From NCBI GenBank assembly GCA_017857705.1, contig JAFMCP010000013.1, forward strand, positions 1-33,498: a stretch of DNA of 33,498 bases. Reading direction: 5' to 3'. This stretch comes from Candidatus Nanopelagicales bacterium (GTDB lineage Bacteria; Actinomycetota; Actinomycetes; S36-B12). Below the pieces are notes generated by a model, which had not been told where the DNA came from, did no database searches, and saw only the letters and a list, made by a program, of their open reading frames with translations. This document shows, one piece after another, positions 18,962 through 27,443 of this stretch; position 1 is the first letter of the stretch; each line of letters begins with the position of its first letter. The position numbers and the translations under genes are program-made.

Positions 18962-20506
18962 ATGGAGAAATCCATTGAAGTGATCGTCATTGGTGCAGGC
19001 ATCAACGGGCTAAGTGCTGCAGCGCTGCTGGCAGTCGCCGGGAAAAAAGTTTTGGTCCTTGAATCTAATGATGCCCCCGGTGGCGCGGTTCGGACTGAGC
19101 AAATAACGGTTCCGGGTTTTCATCATGATCTTTTTGCCATGAACTTGGGTCTTTTTGCCGGCGGACCCGTGATGGCTGCATTGGGTGGTCACCTCACCGC
19201 GCACGGATTCAACCTCGTTGCTTCCTCGAAGCCGTTTTGTTCCGTATATCCCGATGGCAGCATGCTGGGCGTTGAGGCTGATGCAAGCGCCACGATCAAG
19301 AACCTAACGGCGGTTGCGCCCGAAGATGTTCAGGCATGGGAAGAACTCACCGCGAAATTGGGGCTGTGGGCGCCATTCCTGATTGGGGTACTCAATTCGG
19401 ATTTACCGAGTGTTGCAGCGGTAAAAACACTGTGGAAAGCGCACCGGGCGGTGGGGACGGTCGGACTTTATGAAATCGCCAAGTTAGCCCTGCAATCGAC
19501 CAGATCCTTTACCGATGAAAACTTCATTTCACCGAAAACCAAAGCCCTGATGGCAACGTGGGGAATGCATTTGGATTTTGCTCCTGATGTTTCTGGCGGT
19601 GCTTTATTTTCACTACTGGAAACAATCGGGGGTCAACTCTTTGGCATGGTTATTGGTCAGGGAGGTGCCGTCACGTTGATTGATGCTTTAGTCCAGGTGA
19701 TCGAGGCTAATGGTGGTGAAGTCCGGTGCGGTGCTCGCGCAGATCAGATTACCGTTGATAACAAGCGGGCAACGGGTGTGGTGCTCGCCACAGGAGAGGC
19801 CATTAGTGCCAAGAAAGCGGTGGTCAGCAACGTCAATCCACGCCTCATGCCGGCACTTCTCCCTGCGGGAGTTGCCGAGGAAGCAAATGTTAAGCGGGTA
19901 GAAAAGTTCCAACCCGGTCTTGCCACCATGATGATTCACCTTGCACTTGATGATTTACCGCCATGGACAGCGACCGAAGCGCGGACCTACAACTATGTGC
20001 ATATCGGGCCGTACATAGATGACATGGCGCAGACCTACACCGATGCAGCAGCGGGGCGACTCCCGGAATCACCGACATTGGTGATTGGTCAACCAACCGT
20101 TACTGACCCATCGCGTGCACCCGAAGGAAAGCACATACTGTGGGTACAAGTGCGCATGCTGCCGTTGAAGTTGGCTGATGGTTCCCAGTGGGATGAAGTC
20201 GCAGAGGCTTATGCCGATCTCGTCATGGAAAAAATTGAAGGTTACGCACCAGGCCTAAAGGATTTGATCATCGCACGAACTATTCTCAGTCCTACCGATT
20301 TAGAACGTTACAACGTCAATCTCATCAGTGGAGATTCACTCGGTGGAAGCCATCACCCGTCGCAATTCTTTTTCCTTCGCCCCGTTCCAGGGTGGGGAAG
20401 GCACCGCGCACCCGTTAAGGATCTCTATATGTGCGGAGCTGGAACATGGCCCGGTGGTGGTGTTGGTGGCAGCAGCGGAGCGATTGTCGCCAAAATCCTC
20501 AGTTAA
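18962..20506 (+). CDS. CrtI/PYROXD2-like NAD(P)/FAD-dependent oxidoreductase (paralogue of the divergent gene)
   Basis: VIVIGAGINGLSAAALLAVAGKKVLVLESNDAPGGAVRTEQITVPGF; C-terminal LYMCGAGTWPGGGVGGSSGAIVAKIL. Confidence 0.88.
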   Translation: MEKSIEVIVIGAGINGLSAAALLAVAGKKVLVLESNDAPGGAVRTEQITVPGFHHDLFAMNLGLFAGGPVMAALGGHLTAHGFNLVASSKPFCSVYPDGSMLGVEADASATIKNLTAVAPEDVQAWEELTAKLGLWAPFLIGVLNSDLPSVAAVKTLWKAHRAVGTVGLYEIAKLALQSTRSFTDENFISPKTKALMATWGMHLDFAPDVSGGALFSLLETIGGQLFGMVIGQGGAVTLIDALVQVIEANGGEVRCGARADQITVDNKRATGVVLATGEAISAKKAVVSNVNPRLMPALLPAGVAEEANVKRVEKFQPGLATMMIHLALDDLPPWTATEARTYNYVHIGPYIDDMAQTYTDAAAGRLPESPTLVIGQPTVTDPSRAPEGKHILWVQVRMLPLKLADGSQWDEVAEAYADLVMEKIEGYAPGLKDLIIARTILSPTDLERYNVNLISGDSLGGSHHPSQFFFLRPVPGWGRHRAPVKDLYMCGAGTWPGGGVGGSSGAIVAKILS

Positions 20507-20538
20507 AGAGCAGTGCCTTATTGGTGAGGTCGGAAGAA

Positions 20539-21339
20539 TTAGCGATAGGGAGAGAAATCGGGTTTACGCTTTTCAATGAAAGCTTGACCGCCTTCCTTGG
20601 CCTCGTCAGTATCGACGAACAGGTCAAGGACATCAAATGCCAAAGATTGGATGCCGACAATATGGTCTGTGTCTGCATTGAAACTGTGTTTGAGGGTCTT
20701 TAGTGCTGTTGGAGACAGAGCGGCAGCTTTACGACCCCACTCCATAGCCAGGGGCATTAGTTCATCGGGTTCGACCACTCGATTAACCAATCCCCAGCGC
20801 TCTGCTGTTTCCGCATCGTATTGATCGCAGAAGAACCAAATCTCGCGGGCGCGTTTCTCGCCCACCACCCGAGAAAGATACGCGGTTCCAAATCCTGCAT
20901 CAAAACTTCCAACACGAGGACCGACTTGGCCAAATTTTGCGGTCGTCGCTGCAAGTGAAACATCACATAGGACATGCAATACATGACCGCCCCCGATAGC
21001 AAAACCATTGACTGCCGCGATGACAGGTTTTGGTATCTCGCGGATTAATCGGTGGAGTCGCTCAATTTCAAAGATTCCCATTTCTGTCTCGCCGTAACTA
21101 CCAGTCTCATTACGCTCTTTTTGATCACCACCGGCACAAAATGCTTTCGGTCCTGCTCCCGTCAGAACAACAGCGGCAACACTTTTGTCAACAAAGGCGT
21201 ACCTGAATGCGTAGATGAGTTCATCAACGGTCCGGCCACGAAGAGCGTTGTAACGATCAGGTCGGTTGATTGTAATTACTGCAACCTGATCGGTGACTTC
21301 ATATGTGACGTCAGTGAATTCCGAAATTTTTATCATCAT
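20539..21339 (-). CDS. Crotonase-family hydrolase of the BadI (2-ketocyclohexanecarboxyl-CoA hydrolase) / MenB subgroup
   Basis: ATGA overlap with the thiolase; GDQKERNETG, GFAIGGGHVLHVLCDVSLAATTAKFGQVGPRVGSFDAGFGTAYLSRVVGEKRAREIWFFCDQYDAETAERWGLVNRVV, FVDTDEAKEGGQAFIEKRKPDFSPYR, closely resembling BadI/MenB signatures. Confidence 0.8.
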   Translation of the reverse strand: MMIKISEFTDVTYEVTDQVAVITINRPDRYNALRGRTVDELIYAFRYAFVDKSVAAVVLTGAGPKAFCAGGDQKERNETGSYGETEMGIFEIERLHRLIREIPKPVIAAVNGFAIGGGHVLHVLCDVSLAATTAKFGQVGPRVGSFDAGFGTAYLSRVVGEKRAREIWFFCDQYDAETAERWGLVNRVVEPDELMPLAMEWGRKAAALSPTALKTLKHSFNADTDHIVGIQSLAFDVLDLFVDTDEAKEGGQAFIEKRKPDFSPYR

Positions 21340-22511
21340 GCCTCCAAGAGAATTGCGATACCGAGACCAACACCAATACAAGCGGTCGCGATTGCACGAC
21401 CACCACCACGCGCGTGAAGATTGCGAGCAGCATCAACGAGAACTCGAGCGGCTGATGCACCAACAGGGTGTCCCATTGCTATTGATCCACCGTTCGGATT
21501 CACTTTTGAAATGTTAATGCGTGGTTCTTCCTTCAAGACAGTGAGAACCATTGCTGCGAAAGCTTCATTGATTTCAAATAGATCAATATCATCAAAAGTC
21601 AAGTTATTGCGCTGCAATAGCTTATGCATTGCGGGAACCGGAGCGTTAGCAAATCTATCTGGCTCCACCGCGACGATTGCTGACGAAACAATCGATGCGT
21701 AGGAGTCAAGCTTGAGATCCCGTGCAATGTCTTCCCGTGTGATTAGTGCAGCAACCGATCCGTCATTGATGGGAGATGAATTCCCGGCGGTCACGGTTCC
21801 ATCGGTGGTGAAAGCGGGTTTCAATCCACCGAGTGTTTCCAGTGTTGTAGCGGGTCGAATCGATTCATCGCGTGTCAATCCGTTGACGGAAAATGCAAAT
21901 CCGTCGTGTACTCCTCGGTCCCAAGCAGCAGTAGCCAATTCATGGGACCGAACAGACCACTCATCTTGTTCTTCTCTACCGATTCCCAGCTCTCGTGCGC
22001 TGCGTTGCGCACACTCTCCAAGAGAGTCTGTCCAATGTTTAGGGAATGCAGGATTAATCATGCGCCAACCCACAGTGGTCTGTTCCAGTTTCATAGAAGC
22101 ATCAAGTGTTTTGTCTGATTTAGGCAGGACAAAAGGTGCGCGACTCATGCTTTCCACTCCACCGGCGATCACGATGTCCATGTCGCCCACGTGAACGGCT
22201 CTCGAAGCTTGCACGATTGCTTCGCCTCCTGAGCCGCACAGTCGGTTCAAGGTCACGCCAGGAATTGTGACGGGAAAATCAGCCAGGAGTGCGCCCATGC
22301 GGGCCACATTCCGGTTGTCCTCGCCGGCGCCATTAGCGTCACCCATAACTATGTCATCGACTCGAGCCAGTTCTAATTCAGGAATAGACGCCGCGAGCTC
22401 ACGAAGGCTCAGAGCAAGGAGGTCATCGGGGCGAATCCCCGAGAGGGCTCCGCGATTCTTGCCGAACATTGTCCGCTTTGCTGCGGCAACTACAGGACGG
22501 TTGGGGGTCAT
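21336..22511 (-). CDS. Acyl-CoA thiolase, beta-ketoadipyl-CoA thiolase (PcaF)-like
   Basis: Start at MTPNRPVVAAAKRTMFGKNRGALSGIRPDDLL; NRLCGSGGEAI active-site Cys; GGVESMSRAPFVLPK; TTVGWRMINP (PcaF-like); MGHPVGASAARVL. Confidence 0.87.
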   Translation of the reverse strand: MTPNRPVVAAAKRTMFGKNRGALSGIRPDDLLALSLRELAASIPELELARVDDIVMGDANGAGEDNRNVARMGALLADFPVTIPGVTLNRLCGSGGEAIVQASRAVHVGDMDIVIAGGVESMSRAPFVLPKSDKTLDASMKLEQTTVGWRMINPAFPKHWTDSLGECAQRSARELGIGREEQDEWSVRSHELATAAWDRGVHDGFAFSVNGLTRDESIRPATTLETLGGLKPAFTTDGTVTAGNSSPINDGSVAALITREDIARDLKLDSYASIVSSAIVAVEPDRFANAPVPAMHKLLQRNNLTFDDIDLFEINEAFAAMVLTVLKEEPRINISKVNPNGGSIAMGHPVGASAARVLVDAARNLHARGGGRAIATACIGVGLGIAILLEA

Positions 22512-22515
22512 ATGA

Positions 22516-22536
22516 CGTATTATTGCCGATCGACAG
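22516..22536. promoter_or_regulatory. Candidate operator, site D (divergent thiolase / SDR promoter region)
   Basis: CGTATTATTGCCGATCGACAG; core TGCCGATCGACA at 22524-22535; 17/21 identical by eye to site A. Confidence 0.5.
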
Positions 22537-22597
22537 CGAAGTGCACTACTCATGGGGTCTTTAGGTCCCAATATTTTCGATTAGGAAGGAAAAGCCG

Positions 22598-23371
22598 ATG
22601 AATGTGTCGAGGCAATCTCCTTTCCGTTGCCTAGTGACCGGTGCCAGTCGGGGGATTGGTGCTGCAATTGTCGATGATTTGGCCCATTTAGGCTACCCAA
22701 TTGCCATGACTGCCCGGACCGAATCCGATTTGCTTGCAGTTGCAAGCACTTTGACGGTGCCGAATCTTGTCATTCCCGGAGATGTGACCGACCCCCACGC
22801 CGCCGACATGATTGTCCAGCGAGTGGTGAGCGAATGGAATGGTCTGGATGTTCTTGTTATAAATGCGGGAGAAGGTATCTCTGCACCCATCACGCGAACT
22901 GATGACGCATTGTGGGCGCGCATGATGGAAGTCAATCTCAATGCGCCATTTCGATTTATTCGCGCTGCAGTTCCGACGATGAAAGAACAAGGCTTTGGCC
23001 GGATTGTTGTCATTGCCAGCGTCGCGTCGCGTGTTGGTGCCCCGTACATCTCGGCGTACACGGCAGCCAAACATGGCGTTTTGGGCTTGGTGCGTTCAGC
23101 CGCTGCCGAATTGTCGTCGTATGGAATTACCGTGAATGCTGTTTGTCCCGGATATGTTGATACTCCGATGACGGCCCGTACTGTTGACTCTATTGTTTCG
23201 AACACGGGTAGGAATAGAGATGAAGTACTACATACCTTGGCACAAGAGCAAGGTCACGGAAAATTGATCCAGCCCCAAGAAGTTGCGGCTGCTGTCAGAT
23301 TCCTCATCTGTGATCAGGGTGCAATAAATGGACAAGGGATCACCCTTGATGGCGGAAAGGTTCAGATATGA
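22598..23371 (+). CDS. SDR family oxidoreductase
   Basis: CLVTGASRGIGAAIVDDLAHLGY; VIASVASRVGAPYISAYTAAKHGVLGLVRS (Ser/YxxxK). Confidence 0.92.
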   Translation: MNVSRQSPFRCLVTGASRGIGAAIVDDLAHLGYPIAMTARTESDLLAVASTLTVPNLVIPGDVTDPHAADMIVQRVVSEWNGLDVLVINAGEGISAPITRTDDALWARMMEVNLNAPFRFIRAAVPTMKEQGFGRIVVIASVASRVGAPYISAYTAAKHGVLGLVRSAAAELSSYGITVNAVCPGYVDTPMTARTVDSIVSNTGRNRDEVLHTLAQEQGHGKLIQPQEVAAAVRFLICDQGAINGQGITLDGGKVQI

Positions 23372-23766
23372 CCGTGCGACGAATCAACCCGGAGTCACTT
23401 GCACCACCAATTGGTTTTTCTCACGCTGTTGTTGCAGAAGGCTCCACTATCGTCCTGTTAGCAGGACAAACTGCTCTGAACTCTGACAACGTCATCGTTG
23501 GCGAAACAATTGTCGAGCAAGTGGAAAAAGTTTTGGAGAATCTGCTGACGGCCCTTGCGGCCGCGGGTGGAAATCCAGCGCAACTGGCCAAGCTCACCAT
23601 TTACTGTGTTGATCCGGCTGATTATCGCGCCCAGTCCCGGGAAATAGGAGCGGTATGGAAACGGCTTATTGGTCGGGAATATCCGGCCATGACACTTATT
23701 GGAGTCACCCGCCTGTGGGATGAGGAAGCACTGATTGAGATTGAAGGAATAGCGATTCTCCCGTGA
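23368..23766 (+). CDS. Rid family (YjgF/YER057c/UK114) protein, non-archetypal subgroup
   Basis: ATGA overlap; VLLAGQTALNSDNVIVGETIVEQVEKVLENLLTALAAAGG; YPAMTLIGVTRLWDEEALIEIEGIAIL. Confidence 0.88.
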   Translation: MTVRRINPESLAPPIGFSHAVVAEGSTIVLLAGQTALNSDNVIVGETIVEQVEKVLENLLTALAAAGGNPAQLAKLTIYCVDPADYRAQSREIGAVWKRLIGREYPAMTLIGVTRLWDEEALIEIEGIAILP

Positions 23767-25823
23767 GATCACCTCTTGATCAACTTGATCTACGTCCCCT
23801 CTGGGCGGCTGAATCCATTGCCGTTATTGGGGCAACGGAGCGTGCCGGCGCAATGGGTCGGTTGCCATTGGAATACTTGATCAAACATGGTTTTGAAGGA
23901 TTTATCGCACCGGTAAACCCCAAAGGCGGCACCATTTTTGGCTTGGAAACTTTTATTTCTATCGCTGCTGTCCCTCACCATATTGACCTGGCACTCATCA
24001 TGGTTCCGGCTCATCTGGTTAAACCCGCAGTGCAGGAATGCGCTGATTCAGGCGTCAATGTGGCCATCGTTATGTCCTCAGGATTCGCTGAAGTAGATGA
24101 AGAAGGTGCTGCAGCGCAACAGGAATTGGTTGACATTGCTCGCAGCAAGGGAATGCGAATTGTTGGACCCAACTGCATTGGGTCAGTTGGTGGTTCTCAC
24201 AGAGTGTTGGCGACCTTTAGCCCAGTCTTTTCTTCCGAGGCCACGCCACTACCCGCCGGACGTATTGCCTTAGTCAGTCAATCGGGTGCACTTGGCTTTG
24301 GAGCACTGTCACTAGGTCTTGAAAGGGGTGTGCCCATAGGTATTGCCATCACAACGGGTAACGAAGCAGATGTCACTGCAACTGAAGTCGCCGTGCAACT
24401 CGCACAGGACCCCGATATTGACGCGGTCGTTATGTACGTTGAGTCATTGGGGAATCTGGACTCTCTCTCGCGCGTTGCAGCAACCAAGCCGATTGCAATT
24501 CTGAAAGCCGGACGCAGTGCGGCGGGAGCAGAAGCGGCGGCATCACATACAGGGGCGTTGGCCTCACCAGACAAAGTAGTAAGCGCAGGGTTGAAGCAAC
24601 ACGGCATCGCCAGGGTTGACAACATTGACGAGTTACTCGATGTCGCCTCCCTGTTTGGATCAGAAACAACTATGTCGGGCTCGGGAATCGGCATCGTCAC
24701 AACATCGGGTGGGAGTGGGATCCTCGCCGTCGATGCAATCGAAAAAGAGGGTCTTGTTCTAGCCGCTCTTGATCAAGCCACGGTCTCTGACCTTGAACAG
24801 ATTGTGCCAAGTTATGGCAATGCAACGAATCCCGTTGATGTAACCGCAGCGGTGATGGCCGAGCCGGGACTATTTGAACGATGTGTTGATCGTTTGGCTG
24901 ATGATCCGGCAGTGAATGCAATCGTGGCCTGCTTCGCAGTCCTAGTGGGTAAGGATGTTGACGCAATTGCATCCGCCCTGCGTGAAGTACGAAAACGAAC
25001 AGGCCTTCCCGTGGTTGCTGTTCGCACTGGTGCGGCCGCACTTGCACCGGAGGGTGCGGAGGTACTCAAAAGGGCTGGGGTTCCCGTTTATCCCACCCCC
25101 GAACGCGCAGTAGCAGCATTACGAGCCCTCGCGAGCGTGAATACAAGGATTGAGCGCACTCTCGTTGAAGTTAATTCAATCGACATTCCCGTGCCTAAAC
25201 AAGGTGCTTCAGAAAAAGAATTAAAAGAATTGCTCGCCGCTTCAGGGTTACCAATCCCTGAGTCGATCCTTGTTAGCGAGTCGGCACAGGTTGTCGATGC
25301 GGTTGAAAAGGTTGGCGGTAGGGCGGTTTTCAAAGCGGTAGTTCCCGGACTCCTCCACAAATCCGATGCAGGCGGTGTCGTTCTTGATGTAACAGCGGAT
25401 CGAGCCCATCAGGCTTTTACGCCGCTTAAAGCCATGGGTGGTGATGTACTCATTGAACGGTTCGTTCCCGGTGGGGTCGAAGTTCTTGTCGGCATCAGTG
25501 GAAGCTCAATGGGAGCTGTCCTCACCGTGGGCGTCGGCGGGGTCTTAACCGAGGTTGTGGCTAGTGCTTCCGTGCGATTATTGCCTGTGAGTCAAAGCGA
25601 CATTGAGCAAATGATTTCTGAGACCGCACTCGATCAATTGCTATCCGGTGTTCGTGGCGCTCAGCCAGCAGACCGAAATGCATTGGTCAGCTTTATTCAG
25701 AATCTCGCCCACGGTGTTCGTAACTGGCCAACAGACTGTGAGTTAGACATTAATCCAGTGACAGTTCTCGAACAGGGCTGCTGGGTTTTGGACGCCGCTT
25801 ATGTTTCACCACCCACAAACTAG
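23763..25823 (+). CDS. ADP-forming (NDP-forming) acyl-CoA synthetase / acetate-CoA ligase family, fused alpha-beta
   Basis: GTGA overlap; CoA-binding SIAVIGATERAGAMGRLPLEYLIKHGFEGFIAPVNPKGGTIFG; catalytic His region AASHTGALASPDKVV; ATP-grasp VFKAVVPGLLHKSDAGGVVLDV. Confidence 0.92.
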   Translation: MRSPLDQLDLRPLWAAESIAVIGATERAGAMGRLPLEYLIKHGFEGFIAPVNPKGGTIFGLETFISIAAVPHHIDLALIMVPAHLVKPAVQECADSGVNVAIVMSSGFAEVDEEGAAAQQELVDIARSKGMRIVGPNCIGSVGGSHRVLATFSPVFSSEATPLPAGRIALVSQSGALGFGALSLGLERGVPIGIAITTGNEADVTATEVAVQLAQDPDIDAVVMYVESLGNLDSLSRVAATKPIAILKAGRSAAGAEAAASHTGALASPDKVVSAGLKQHGIARVDNIDELLDVASLFGSETTMSGSGIGIVTTSGGSGILAVDAIEKEGLVLAALDQATVSDLEQIVPSYGNATNPVDVTAAVMAEPGLFERCVDRLADDPAVNAIVACFAVLVGKDVDAIASALREVRKRTGLPVVAVRTGAAALAPEGAEVLKRAGVPVYPTPERAVAALRALASVNTRIERTLVEVNSIDIPVPKQGASEKELKELLAASGLPIPESILVSESAQVVDAVEKVGGRAVFKAVVPGLLHKSDAGGVVLDVTADRAHQAFTPLKAMGGDVLIERFVPGGVEVLVGISGSSMGAVLTVGVGGVLTEVVASASVRLLPVSQSDIEQMISETALDQLLSGVRGAQPADRNALVSFIQNLAHGVRNWPTDCELDINPVTVLEQGCWVLDAAYVSPPTN

Positions 25824-25851
25824 AAATCCACATTAACTAGGAGGCACCACA

Positions 25852-27393
25852 ATGGACGTTGGTCGACTCGTCGCACGCTCAATGCGTAGGTACCGGGACC
25901 GTATTGCCCTCATTGGTCCTGAAGGTGAAAGCACCTACGGTCAAACAGGAGCTCGAGTAATGCAACTTGCGCGTGGATTGCGTGGATTGGGACTTGAGAC
26001 CGGTGATCGGGTTTTAGATCTGCAGTCCAATCAGAACACTTACATTGAAACTGACCTGGGTATCAGCACTGCTGGACTGTGCCGCGTGGCTTTAAATTAC
26101 CGCTTGCACCCAACAGATTGGGTTCGGATCACAAGAGACTGCACACCCAAAGTACTTATTCTTGATGTTAAATTCTGGGACCAGACCGCAGATATTCGAT
26201 CCTTGGTGGATCACGTCATTGTCATCAACGGCGATCCTGGGGACAGCATCGAATACGAACGCTTCTTAGCCGCACAATCACCCGAACCACTTCTTCTTTC
26301 CGTGGATCCAGATGCGTTGGTCTCGCTGAATTACTCAAGCGGGACAACGGGGAATCCCAAAGGTGCGATTCGGACGCACCGTAACCGAATGGCAAGTATG
26401 CATAACATCGTTACTGATTTTCTGGGCAAAGTACCTAATGAAAACAGTACTTGGGTTCATGCGGGACCAGTGACTCATACCAGTGGCCTTTTTGTCCTTT
26501 CCTATTTCACCTTTGGGGCTAAACAAATTGTTCAAGCTAAGTTTGATCCCGAAGAATTGGTTGACGCCATTGAAAACCGTGGAGCAAATGGGACCGCGCT
26601 TGTTCCAACGATGGTGGCGCGCCTGCTCGCCATGCCAGACATCTCGCGCGAGCGGATGAAGAATCTGGAGATCATGGGTTATGCGGGTGCACCGATGCCA
26701 CCCGAGCAAATCAAGGATTGCTATGAGCGCATTACGGTCAATATGAGCCAGTATTACGGGTTAGTTGAGGCGATCCCCCCGGTCACGGTGCTGGGACCGG
26801 AGGAACATCGACGTGGAATTTTTGGTGAACCTGAGTTGCTCACAAGTGCGGGAAACCCATGTAATGGAGTTGAAATTCGAATTGTTGATGAACAGGGTGC
26901 CGATGTACCGGCGGGTGAAATAGGCGAGGTGATAACTCGAGGGGATCACGTCATGCGGGGGTATTACGGACAAGCGGGTCACGACAACACGGTGACCAAG
27001 GCGGTGCGTGACGGCTGGCTCTACACGGGCGATCTTGGTCGCCTTGATGCTGACGATTATCTCTTCTTGGTCGACCGGAAAGGTGACATGATTATTTCGG
27101 GCGGGTACAACATCTATCCACGTGAAATCGAAGACATAATCGCCGAAGTTCCGGGCGTACATGAAGTAGCGGTCGTCGGAGTTAATGACCCCGACTGGGG
27201 GCAGCACGTCACAGCACTGGTGACCCTTCGTGGTGGGGCGGACACCAGTGTGGAAGCAATTTTGGAGCATTGCAAAGTAAACTTGGCTTCATATAAGAAG
27301 CCTAAAGATGTTCGCATCGTGACCGAATTTCCGCTGAACTCAACCGGGAAAATCGCGAAAAAAGTCTTGCGGGAAGAACTAAATGCTGAATGA
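25852..27393 (+). CDS. AMP-forming acyl/aryl-CoA synthetase (ANL superfamily)
   Basis: aggagg RBS; LNYSSGTTGNPKGAIRTHRNR; GWLYTGDLGRLDADDYLFLVDRKGDMIISGGYNIYPREIED. Confidence 0.93.
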   Translation: MDVGRLVARSMRRYRDRIALIGPEGESTYGQTGARVMQLARGLRGLGLETGDRVLDLQSNQNTYIETDLGISTAGLCRVALNYRLHPTDWVRITRDCTPKVLILDVKFWDQTADIRSLVDHVIVINGDPGDSIEYERFLAAQSPEPLLLSVDPDALVSLNYSSGTTGNPKGAIRTHRNRMASMHNIVTDFLGKVPNENSTWVHAGPVTHTSGLFVLSYFTFGAKQIVQAKFDPEELVDAIENRGANGTALVPTMVARLLAMPDISRERMKNLEIMGYAGAPMPPEQIKDCYERITVNMSQYYGLVEAIPPVTVLGPEEHRRGIFGEPELLTSAGNPCNGVEIRIVDEQGADVPAGEIGEVITRGDHVMRGYYGQAGHDNTVTKAVRDGWLYTGDLGRLDADDYLFLVDRKGDMIISGGYNIYPREIEDIIAEVPGVHEVAVVGVNDPDWGQHVTALVTLRGGADTSVEAILEHCKVNLASYKKPKDVRIVTEFPLNSTGKIAKKVLREELNAE

Positions 27394-27443
27394 GCTTAAT
27401 GAATTGAATAAGGCTGAAGAAGTAATCGGAAAGGGTAACTAAA

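Noticed and set aside
17212-20506. Carotenoid biosynthesis cluster
   Set aside because: Only CrtI-like flavoproteins are present; no crtB, crtE or cyclase genes in the window.
20539-21339. menB (naphthoate synthase) of menaquinone biosynthesis
   Set aside because: Strong family resemblance, but coupled to a catabolic thiolase with no other men genes in view; the BadI-like role is favoured though not proven.
21712-22194. 160-aa plus-strand ORF
   Set aside because: Antisense to the thiolase CDS; composition typical of a shadow ORF.
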